Shown here: positions 1 through 5,612 of the stretch, one piece after another | Position numbering within the stretch: position 1 is the first letter of the stretch | Layout: the number at the start of each line of letters is the position of its first letter | Assembly: GCA_019752245.1 (NCBI GenBank) | Contig: JAIEMH010000003.1 | Location: forward strand, 1 to 12,535 | Direction of reading: 5' to 3' | Length of the DNA: 12,535 bases | From: Flavobacteriaceae bacterium | GTDB lineage: Bacteria; Bacteroidota; Bacteroidia; Flavobacteriales; Flavobacteriaceae | Notes under the pieces: model-generated | Databases searched by the model: none | The model's input: the letters and a program-made list of their open reading frames with translations, nothing else | Told to the model about the DNA's origin: nothing | Position numbers and translations under genes: made by a program

Positions 1-109
1 TAAGTTTTTTTTAAAAGTCTGATTCTAATAACATCTACGCATTGAGTCTTTAAGATATTGATTATTATTGGTTGTTTTAGTTGCTTCCCTTCAATAGACC
101 ATTAGATAA

Positions 110-937
110 TTAAGTATTGAGAAACACACTTGGCTTATTTTTAAATTCATAATTCAAAACCGATGCAATTTTATCACTCAAAATAGTTTTTCCGATAGAA
201 GTTTTACTTTCGTCAAATTCGGGTAAAGGCAAATTTAGTTCCATTGCTTTTTGAGAATAATATTCTTTTCTTGTGGGATGAAATGGTGTTACAGCATTAA
301 AAATTTCATTGAAACAATCTTCTTTAATTATTTTTTTTATGATTCCGATGCAATCTATTTGATGAATTAAGTTTATTGGCGCTTCTGGATTTTCGATGTT
401 TTTTCTTCCAGCTAAAAATTTAACTGGATGCCTGTCTTTACCAATCAATCCACCAAAACGTAAAATTGTAGTTTTAAAATTTTTATTGCTTTGCAAAAGT
501 TGTTCCGTTTCTAGTAATTGTTTTCCACTTTCGGTACTTGGTTGTGGTTTATCCAATTCTGTCACATTGATTGCAGTTGAAGTGTCGTCTGCATAAACTG
601 AAGTTGAACTTACAAAAATCAATTTTTTAACGGATGATTGTTCTATAAAAGGAATTAGATTTTGAACTTTTGAAATAAAATTTTCTTTAGAATCACCTCG
701 CAATTTAGGAGGAACATCAACAATCAAAATTTCTGAATTTTCAAGAAATAAATGCATTTCACCTTCAATTTTGTCTTCAAATAAACTAATCTTAAAAGGA
801 GTTATTCCAACTTTTTCCAAAATAGAGATTTTCTCCAATGAAGTTGTAGAACCTTTTACTGAAAATCCTTTTTCCAACAACGATTTTGCTAATGGTAATC
901 CTAACCAACCGCAACCTAAAATGCTAATTTGTTTCAT
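110..937 (-). CDS. YeeZ-like SDR family NAD(P)-dependent epimerase/dehydratase
   Basis: This 275-aa soluble protein has an N-terminal Rossmann fold. The nucleotide-binding glycine motif GCGWLG lies at residues 8-13, directly after the first beta strand, and a conserved VPP follows the fourth strand near residues 75-77. The SSTSVY segment at residues 110-115 corresponds to the Ser/Tyr region of extended SDRs, but I see no clear YxxxK pair. That fits the atypical YeeZ-like subgroup, whose substrates are mostly unknown. Length is normal for that subgroup, and it has no signal peptide or membrane segment. It is the last gene of the minus-strand run, 53 bp after the M28 peptidase stop, so co-transcription is likely but not certain. 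Its leader overlaps a small hairpin that may be a remnant of a dispersed repeat. The family call is firm; the substrate is unknown. Confidence 0.85.
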   Translation of the reverse strand: MKQISILGCGWLGLPLAKSLLEKGFSVKGSTTSLEKISILEKVGITPFKISLFEDKIEGEMHLFLENSEILIVDVPPKLRGDSKENFISKVQNLIPFIEQSSVKKLIFVSSTSVYADDTSTAINVTELDKPQPSTESGKQLLETEQLLQSNKNFKTTILRFGGLIGKDRHPVKFLAGRKNIENPEAPINLIHQIDCIGIIKKIIKEDCFNEIFNAVTPFHPTRKEYYSQKAMELNLPLPEFDESKTSIGKTILSDKIASVLNYEFKNKPSVFLNT

Positions 938-952
938 GTAAGGCGAACTTGT

Positions 953-974
953 TTCAGCATCTCAATTTGCTGAA
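953..974. repeat. Short hairpin between the M28 peptidase and SDR genes
   Basis: TTCAGCA at 953-959 and TGCTGAA at 968-974 form a perfect 7-bp inverted repeat around an 8-nt loop. On the minus strand it continues into GATGCTGAAACAAGTTC, just before the SDR start codon. No U-run follows on the minus strand, so it is a poor intrinsic terminator for the peptidase gene. From memory, similar GCTGAAACAAGTTCAGCAT-type sequences are scattered between genes in flavobacteria. That would make this a decayed copy, but I cannot check it here. Confidence 0.5.
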
Positions 975-990
975 TTATTTTATAAAATCT

Positions 991-3372
991 TTATTTTGTG
1001 GCTGATAGTTTCAAACTATCAATTGCAGTATTTGTATTGTTTTTGGGAGGCAAATATCCTGGCATAATTTGAAGTTTTTCACTCGCTTTTATTTTCTCTT
1101 TAATAACAACCGCATCATTTAAAACAAAAGGCGTAGGAATCATCCAATCTTTTCTTTTTGCCATGCTAAATTGCAGATTGGTCATTAAATCAAACGAACT
1201 TTCAACTAAATTCATATCTAATTTATCACTTTTTGAAATAGTAAATTCTAATTCTAAGGGAATATTATCCACAACATAATAACTCAAAATCTTATTAGAG
1301 TTTTTACTTATAATATTACTTTTTAAATCAATTGATTTCACGCCATTGGCTTTTAAAGCACTAATTTTTGTGTTTGAAAAAATATCGTATCGATTCACTT
1401 TTCGGTTAGGTGTAATGATGATTTTTAGATATCGATTCTTTCCAATTACTGAATCTTTTACAAATGCTACAGTTGGTTTTGCAATATTTTTTAGTGGCGC
1501 ATCTGCCATAAATGTAAATTCTGAACCATATTTACTGTATAATTTATTGGTATTTAATGGTTTTCCATCTTTTGGATTTTCACCCAAATAGGCTTTTGTC
1601 CATTCGTCTAAATTTTTATCATAGGTTGCCCAATTGGCTTTGTTGGTATCTCCATTTAAAATATAAACCAAACTATTAGGTTTAGCTTTTCCATAAACAT
1701 AACCACTCGATTGATGTGCTTTTATAAAAAACCCGATGGCTACAATAAAAAACAAAATTGACCAGAGTTTTTTTTGTGTAAACGAACCAAAAATAGGCAA
1801 TAACAATACAAAACTTAAAACCGTTAAAACTGCACTTCCAACCAAAATTTTTAACCCCAAACCAATGGGAAACATCTGAATAAATGGCGCCAAAATAATT
1901 AATGTTGGTAACGATAAAATAATGTTCAAAAAGACATTCGACTTTTGAGTAATCACAAAATAACCCAACATCAACGAACTAGAAATTACTGGAATGATTA
2001 AAAATCCTGCGCCTTGCAGTTTAAAAAATATTCCGATATTGAGTAACAACCAAATAAATAATGGTGCAATCGTTAGGTTCATTTCTGAATTTCTTTTGGA
2101 ATCTTTTCTGTAAAACAAAAAGCAAATGGCCAATGATAAACATACAAATCCGTAAATGTAATCGTGACCATTGTAGGTAAATCCATGAAGAATATCGTTG
2201 TATTGTGGATAAATTGCAAGAACAGTTTTCCAACCTAAATAGGCCACAATTCCAGCAACAAATAACGAACCAAAAAACGGAACAAATCCTTTAATAATTT
2301 CATCCAATCGTAAAAGTTGTTTTCCTAATCCGATGAAAACGATGATTACAACTAGTCCAAAAGCAATAATCAGCATTGGTAAAATACAATCAAAAGGATA
2401 ACTAACAAACAAGAAAGGAATGTTGAAATAGACTTTGTCGTTAGTAGAATTTAGATTGGTTAAATCAGCATTTGAGAAATGTTTCAGCAACGGAAATAAA
2501 TAAGCGCCTTGATGTGCCAACGTTTTTGGATCTAAATGTTCGTAACTATCTTGCATGGTATGATAGTTAAAATGACTTTCAATAAAAGCAAAATTATAAC
2601 CTTGAATTTTTCCACTTTCTCTAAAAACGGTCAAATCAGTATCGTTGGGTAACATTTTATAAATGCTATACATTAATGAATTAGAAACCGGATAAGTAGT
2701 GTTTCCAGCTTTAAAACCATCTACCATTTTGGCATTTCCTTCGTTGGTTTCCATCAACATATAACTTGGGCCAGACGAACCACGAGCTTCAAAATTCAGC
2801 ACTAATCCGACTTCTTTTGCCCATTTGTGTTGTGTTACAAAAAGTGCTGCTCCGTTCAATCCTAATTCTTCAGCATCAGAAAAAAGAATGATAATATCAT
2901 TTTTGTGTTTAGATTTTGTATGCAAAAAAGCACGAACACTTTCAAGAATTGTTGCAACTCCAGAAGCATCATCACTTGCACCTTTAGAAAACGAATGTGG
3001 TGCCGAATCATAATGTGAAAGCAGCAATAAAGCTTTTGTATTAGCCGAACCTTTAATTCGCGCCAAGATGTTTTTAGATTTTACCAAAGTACCTTTTTCG
3101 GTCATGGTAAATCCTTCTTGAAGCGAAGTTTCCAATCCTAAATTTTGCAATTCTTTAACCAAGTATTGTGCAACAACTTCATGATTTTGCGAACCAACAT
3201 AATGCGGTTTGGTTGTCATTTCTTTCACTTTTACCAAAGCGCGTTTGGTTGAAAATTCCGAAAGTTTTGCTTCGGTTGTGTCATAACTTTGAGGCATCAT
3301 AACATAAAAAATGCCAAACAAAATAGCGATAATCGCCAACATTGAATATAGTGAAGTATAGTTTTTTCTCAT
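991..3372 (-). CDS. Membrane-anchored M28 family zinc metallopeptidase
   Basis: This 793-aa protein resembles the ER metallopeptidase (ERMP1-like) branch of family M28, which are di-zinc aminopeptidase-fold enzymes. One membrane segment at about residues 11-27 precedes an exported catalytic domain. The expected ligands are visible: H120 in HYDS, D134 in SDDASG, the E168-E169 pair (general base plus ligand) in DAEELG, E195 in FEARG and H271 in NYHTMQDS. A block of about eight membrane segments spans roughly residues 328-551, followed by a soluble C-terminal region of about 240 residues. The active site should therefore face the periplasm. The start codon lies 1 bp after the stop of the zinc-ribbon gene (TAA-G-ATG), which implies translational coupling. 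All catalytic residues are intact, so it is probably active on peptides; the substrate is unknown. Confidence 0.92.
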   Translation of the reverse strand: MRKNYTSLYSMLAIIAILFGIFYVMMPQSYDTTEAKLSEFSTKRALVKVKEMTTKPHYVGSQNHEVVAQYLVKELQNLGLETSLQEGFTMTEKGTLVKSKNILARIKGSANTKALLLLSHYDSAPHSFSKGASDDASGVATILESVRAFLHTKSKHKNDIIILFSDAEELGLNGAALFVTQHKWAKEVGLVLNFEARGSSGPSYMLMETNEGNAKMVDGFKAGNTTYPVSNSLMYSIYKMLPNDTDLTVFRESGKIQGYNFAFIESHFNYHTMQDSYEHLDPKTLAHQGAYLFPLLKHFSNADLTNLNSTNDKVYFNIPFLFVSYPFDCILPMLIIAFGLVVIIVFIGLGKQLLRLDEIIKGFVPFFGSLFVAGIVAYLGWKTVLAIYPQYNDILHGFTYNGHDYIYGFVCLSLAICFLFYRKDSKRNSEMNLTIAPLFIWLLLNIGIFFKLQGAGFLIIPVISSSLMLGYFVITQKSNVFLNIILSLPTLIILAPFIQMFPIGLGLKILVGSAVLTVLSFVLLLPIFGSFTQKKLWSILFFIVAIGFFIKAHQSSGYVYGKAKPNSLVYILNGDTNKANWATYDKNLDEWTKAYLGENPKDGKPLNTNKLYSKYGSEFTFMADAPLKNIAKPTVAFVKDSVIGKNRYLKIIITPNRKVNRYDIFSNTKISALKANGVKSIDLKSNIISKNSNKILSYYVVDNIPLELEFTISKSDKLDMNLVESSFDLMTNLQFSMAKRKDWMIPTPFVLNDAVVIKEKIKASEKLQIMPGYLPPKNNTNTAIDSLKLSATK

Positions 3373-3373
3373 C

Positions 3374-3724
3374 TTAATATTCTTTTTTCACCAACATGAT
3401 AAAATCATCTTCTAGATTTCGGTAGCCTTGATCGTAAACAAAATAATAGGTATTTCCAGTACTCGTATTTAAAATATTGGTAAAAAACTCAAAATCAAAG
3501 CCTTTACTAAGCAATTTTGTTTTGGTAATTTTCGATTTTCCATCTGGATTTGCATCCGATAAGATTCTATAATTTTTACGCAATTTGTTGTTTACATTGC
3601 GCATGTAATTATTACTGTCTTTGTTTATTTTGTTATTGTAGGCATTTCTGCAACCATCGCTACAGAATTTTTTATCCTCGCGACCTACAATTTTTTCGTT
3701 GCATTCTAAACAGTTTTTATTCAT
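3374..3724 (-). CDS. Small zinc-ribbon protein (DUF2116-like)
   Basis: This is a 116-aa protein. Its N-terminal 30 residues hold a CxxC pair (C5, C8) and a second CxxxC pair (C21, C25) in the context KKFCSDGCRNAYNN, the pattern of the DUF2116-type zinc ribbon. The remainder is lysine- and asparagine-rich, followed by an aromatic C-terminal part (FDFEFFTNIL, YYFVYDQGY) that I do not recognise. There is no signal peptide, so it should be cytoplasmic. It sits 3 bp after the VOC gene and 1 bp before the M28 peptidase, the tightest spacing in the window, so the three are almost certainly co-expressed. The zinc ribbon could bind nucleic acid or protein; nothing here decides which. Confidence 0.8.
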   Translation of the reverse strand: MNKNCLECNEKIVGREDKKFCSDGCRNAYNNKINKDSNNYMRNVNNKLRKNYRILSDANPDGKSKITKTKLLSKGFDFEFFTNILNTSTGNTYYFVYDQGYRNLEDDFIMLVKKEY

Positions 3725-3727
3725 AGG

Positions 3728-4096
3728 TTAAGTTATTTTAAATTCGCCAAAATGCCACAAAACGCCTGATGGATCATGCACAAAACATTCTTTTCCCCAA
3801 TCAAGTTCACGAACAGGCACAAGTTTTACTGTATCATATTTTGATGTAAGTTCCAACTGAATTAATTCCTTCCAAAACCTATTCACATCATCAACTTCCA
3901 TAAAAACCATCGTGTTATTTATCCAATCTTCCACATAAGCGTCTTGCAAATAAAAACCCATATTGTTGGTTTCAAAGTAGCTCATGTTGTGGGAAATAAT
4001 ATTTTCGGTAAAACCCAAATCACGGTAAAAACTTCTAGAAATTTCAAAGTTTTTAGCACCAATAAAAGCGCGAATTGATTTTGCTTTGTGTTCCAT
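3728..4096 (-). CDS. VOC family protein (glyoxalase/bleomycin-resistance fold)
   Basis: This 122-aa, single-domain protein has the paired beta-alpha-beta-beta-beta pattern of the vicinal oxygen chelate fold: a first module around residues 8-50 (FEISRSFYRDLGF, YFETNNMGFYLQ) and a second around 62-118 ending in VHDPSGVLWHFGEF. The usual metal-binding histidine in the first strand is not evident (RAFIGA), so metal-dependent catalysis is doubtful and a binding role is possible. I chose the ATG at 4096 rather than the in-frame ATG at 4204. The intervening 36 codons (Lys/Arg-rich, MEILFFFPLKKKRLKRK) are a translation of a palindromic repeat and do not belong to the fold. The stop lies 3 bp before the zinc-ribbon gene. 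Small VOC proteins like this often have no known substrate. Confidence 0.85.
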   Translation of the reverse strand: MEHKAKSIRAFIGAKNFEISRSFYRDLGFTENIISHNMSYFETNNMGFYLQDAYVEDWINNTMVFMEVDDVNRFWKELIQLELTSKYDTVKLVPVRELDWGKECFVHDPSGVLWHFGEFKIT

Positions 4097-4110
4097 TATT
4101 TTATTTTTCT

Positions 4111-4218
4111 TGGAGCTAATGGCTCGGGTTTTATTTGGTTTCCTTATTCCTGCTTTACGTTTCAATCTTTTCTTTTTTAAAGGAAAAAAGAAAAGGATTT
4201 CCACTGCAATCAGGGCTA
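4111..4218 (-). repeat. Imperfect palindromic intergenic repeat with a 12-bp hairpin core
   Basis: CTTTTCTTTTTT at 4167-4178 and AAAAAAGAAAAG at 4184-4195 form a perfect 12-bp stem with a 5-nt loop. Outside the core, CCTGCTTTACGTTTCAATC (4149-4167) is imperfectly symmetric with the strand reading CCCTGATTGCAGTGGAAATC (4214-4195, minus). Read on the minus strand, the element runs from TAGCCCTGATT to about AGCTCC at 4117-4112. From memory, repeats starting AGCCCTGAT..GGAAATCC and ending GCAGGA..AGCTCC are common between genes in flavobacteria. The TAG at its edge is the stop codon of the upstream 115-aa gene. It may also attenuate transcription, although no clean U-tract terminator geometry follows. 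Confidence 0.65.
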
Positions 4219-4563
4219 GATTGCTTTTGTATTGTTTTCTTGTTTTAGTAATAAATGATTTATTTCATAAATAATTAACGCTGTTTTCTTTATATCACAA
4301 TTGGTAAGAACAATATCTTTAAAACCATTTTTTAAATGTATTCTTAAAACGTCCGATTTTGATTGCATCCATAAACCAATTGAAACCTCAATAATTTTAT
4401 CGAAAAAAGACAAACTTCTAATTAATTCTAAACCAGAAATAGTATTCATATTGATAATACAATTGTCCTTTACATAATCATCATTAGTAACTATTACATG
4501 ATGATCTTCTACATATAATTCAAAAAGCGGATTTTTTCTAATTACTTTTTCTTGCTGTATCAA
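4216..4563 (-). CDS. Hypothetical protein, 115 aa
   Basis: I do not recognise this family. It is a small protein without signal peptide or membrane segment. It has alternating short hydrophobic stretches that suggest beta strands (LFELYVEDHHVIV, IIEVSIGLWM, VLRIHLKNG, DIVLTN) and a likely C-terminal helix (TALIIYEINHLLLKQ), so a compact beta-sandwich or barrel capped by a helix is plausible. It is the first gene of the minus-strand run and has a good promoter just upstream. Its stop codon TAG is the first triplet of the palindromic repeat, so the native C-terminus may have been altered when the repeat arrived. The gene is well supported by frame, promoter and start spacing; the function is unknown. 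Confidence 0.7.
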   Translation of the reverse strand: MIQQEKVIRKNPLFELYVEDHHVIVTNDDYVKDNCIINMNTISGLELIRSLSFFDKIIEVSIGLWMQSKSDVLRIHLKNGFKDIVLTNCDIKKTALIIYEINHLLLKQENNTKAI

Positions 4564-4589
4564 AGCGTATTAATTCTTTTAAAATCAAT

Positions 4590-4619
4590 CAAATATAATA
4601 AAAAATTTCCGTTTACAAA
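4590..4619 (-). promoter_or_regulatory. Bacteroidota-type promoter for the 115-aa gene
   Basis: On the minus strand, TATATTTG (4597 to 4590) is a perfect TAnnTTTG -7 box. A TTTG -33 box (4619 to 4616) lies 18 nt upstream, within the usual spacing for this phylum. Transcription would start about 20 nt before the ATG at 4563. The -33 box lies inside the 10-bp repeats at 4611-4640. Confidence 0.65.
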
Positions 4620-4640
4620 CGTTTACAAATAATTACAACC
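4611..4640. repeat. Three 10-bp phased direct repeats in the divergent regulatory gap
   Basis: GTTTACAAAC, GTTTACAAAT and AATTACAACC follow each other without spacing; the first two differ at one base and the third is degenerate. The 10-bp period places them on one helical face, as expected for cooperative protein binding. They overlap the -33 region of the minus-strand promoter and lie about 160 bp before ssb. The rest of the 237-bp gap (4564-4800) is AT-rich apart from a GC-rich patch at 4673-4700. Confidence 0.5.
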
Positions 4641-4768
4641 GATTTTAAATGGTAATCAACCGAATAAAATTTGCCAGCCGCCACAACTTTGCATCGTCGG
4701 AAATGAGAAAATAACAATTGCGAAAATTAATTTCAATAGCAATATTAAAATCTAAATAAGACAAAATA

Positions 4769-4776
4769 TAACTTTA
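4769..4776 (+). promoter_or_regulatory. Possible -7 box for the first ssb gene
   Basis: TAACTTTA matches seven of eight positions of TAnnTTTG and would give a leader of roughly 15-20 nt before the ATG at 4801. I see no TTG -33 box at the right distance. An alternative is CAACTTTG at 4684-4691, just after a GC-rich patch, which would give a leader of about 100 nt. Neither is strong. Confidence 0.3.
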
Positions 4777-4783
4777 ATAACAA

Positions 4784-4805
4784 TTTAAATTTTACACGCC
4801 ATGAA
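4784..4805 (+). repeat. Start-codon leader shared by both ssb copies (copy 1)
   Basis: The 22 bases at 4784-4805 recur identically at 5170-5191. They include TTTACACGCC immediately before the ATG and two bases after it. A further ACAA just upstream also matches, with a 1-bp length difference. This is either left from the duplication or a conserved translation signal. Confidence 0.85.
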
Positions 4806-5124
4806 GAACAAAGTACAATTAATCGGACATGTAGGTCAAGATCCAGAAATCAAAACTTTAGAAGGAGGAAGAAAAGTAGCAAACTTATCAATTGCAACCA
4901 ACGAAGTTTATTATAAAGACAACGGAGACAAGGTTGAAAAAACAGAATGGCACAGAGTTTCTGTTTGGGGAAAACTTGCTGATATCATCGAAAGTTATGT
5001 AACTAAAGGAAAAGAAATTGCCATTCAAGGTAAACTAACTCACAGAAGTTATGACGATAAAGACGGTCAAAAACGCTACGTTACTGAGGTTGTCGCTAAC
5101 GAATTACTGCTTATCGGAAAATAA
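4801..5124 (+). CDS. ssb: Short single-stranded DNA-binding protein (OB fold), copy 1
   Basis: This 107-aa protein is the bare OB-fold core of bacterial SSB. It starts NKVQLIGHVGQDPEIK, continues with the conserved WHRVSVWGKLAD segment (about residues 50-62) and IESYVTKGKEIAIQGKL, and ends ITEVV/YVTEVVANELLLIGK-style at the last OB strand. The flexible linker and acidic DDxxF tip that recruits partner proteins are missing, so it can bind ssDNA but may lack the usual partner docking. The ATG is set by the conserved N-terminus. A second copy follows 62 bp downstream with about 64% identity by hand count and shares the sequence just before its start codon. The general replication SSB of the organism, with a tail, is probably elsewhere. 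Confidence 0.93.
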   Translation: MKNKVQLIGHVGQDPEIKTLEGGRKVANLSIATNEVYYKDNGDKVEKTEWHRVSVWGKLADIIESYVTKGKEIAIQGKLTHRSYDDKDGQKRYVTEVVANELLLIGK

Positions 5125-5169
5125 TTTTCTAGGTAAACAATCATCATTTTTTTAAATAACAAAAACAAT

Positions 5170-5191
5170 TTTAAATTTTACACGCCATGAA
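5170..5191 (+). repeat. Start-codon leader shared by both ssb copies (copy 2)
   Basis: This block is identical to 4784-4805 and spans the ATG of the second ssb at 5187. The repeat distance is 386 bp, which is the period of the tandem duplication. The 62-bp gap before copy 2 has no terminator, so both genes are probably on one mRNA. Confidence 0.85.
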
Positions 5192-5519
5192 TGCATTAAA
5201 AAACAACGTTCAATTAATAGGAAACATTGCCAACGAACCAGAAATCAAAAATCTTGATGGAGGAAAGAAACTAGCCAACATTACTATTGTAACTACTGAA
5301 GAGTATTTTAAAGAAAACGGAGAAAAAGCCGAGCAAACATTTTATCATAGAGTTTCTGCTTGGGGTGAAACAGCCGATTATATTGAGAAAAACATTATAA
5401 AAGGACAAGAAGTTGCCGCAGAAGGTAAACTAACTCACAGAAGTTACGACGATAAAGACGGAAACAAACGTTATATCACCGAGGTTGTTGCCAACGAAGT
5501 TTTATTAATTGGAAAGTAA
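5187..5519 (+). CDS. ssb: Short single-stranded DNA-binding protein (OB fold), copy 2
   Basis: This 110-aa tandem paralog of the preceding gene is aligned throughout apart from two or three extra N-terminal residues (MNALKNNVQLIG). The OB-fold landmarks are kept (PEIK, HRVSAWGETADYIE, EVAAEGKLTHRSYDDKDG, ITEVVANEVLLIGK). It also ends at the last OB strand without an acidic C-terminal tail. One aromatic position differs: the W of EWHRVS in copy 1 is Y here (FYHRVS), which could alter ssDNA stacking. DNA at 5424-5461 matches copy 1 (5029-5066) at 37 of 38 bases although flanking codons have diverged. Two paralogs could form mixed tetramers or be used under different conditions; that is inference. 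Confidence 0.92.
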   Translation: MNALKNNVQLIGNIANEPEIKNLDGGKKLANITIVTTEEYFKENGEKAEQTFYHRVSAWGETADYIEKNIIKGQEVAAEGKLTHRSYDDKDGNKRYITEVVANEVLLIGK

Positions 5520-5524
5520 TTCTT

Positions 5525-5595
5525 AAAAAGTTGTAATTGCTACGATTTATGCAAGTGAGTAATTAAAAGTCCCATCGTGGCTGTTACTTCTTTTT
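5525..5595 (+). other. Long imperfect hairpin between ssb and HRDC genes (terminator or structured RNA)
   Basis: AAAAAG (5525-5530) pairs with CUUUUU (5590-5595). A UU/UU internal loop follows, then GTAATTGCTACGAT (5533-5546) pairs with ATCGTGGCTGTTAC (5574-5587) with one U-U mismatch and two G-U pairs. The remaining loop is 27 nt (5547-5573). A T-run at 5591-5596 would allow it to end the ssb transcript, but the loop is long for an intrinsic terminator and the T-run takes part in the stem. It lies 17 nt before the HRDC start codon, so it could also be a 5' UTR element of that gene. Confidence 0.7.
5574..5591 (+). repeat. Left copy of an inverted repeat bracketing the HRDC gene
   Basis: The reverse complement of this 18-mer, AGAAGTAACAGCCACGAT, recurs at 6123-6139 as AGAAGTAAAGCCACGAT, differing only by one missing base. 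This copy is also the 3' arm of the hairpin at 5525-5595. Confidence 0.75.
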
Positions 5596-5612
5596 TCTAA
5601 AACTAAAAAAAG

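Noticed and set aside
1..109. Gene end or terminator at the left edge of the window
   Set aside because: I found no convincing hairpin with a T-run for the SDR gene and no supportable coding frame; the stretch is AT-rich with nothing identifiable.
4097..4204. 36-codon N-terminal extension of the VOC protein
   Set aside because: It is a translation of the palindromic repeat, very basic in composition, and lies outside the VOC fold; the ATG at 4096 gives a normal-length protein.
4086..4274. Plus-strand 62-codon open frame across the palindromic repeat
   Set aside because: It is only an open frame through repeat and AT-rich DNA, antisense to real genes, with no promoter or recognisable product.
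4611..4640. CRISPR-like or iteron array
   Set aside because: Three contiguous 10-mers without spacers, no cas genes and no replication initiator; a promoter-linked binding array is simpler.
5525..5595. Integron attC site or integron cassette formed by the hairpin and HRDC gene
   Set aside because: The arms lack the RYYYAAC and GTTRRRY boxes in the right positions, and the hairpin precedes rather than follows the gene; no integrase is present.
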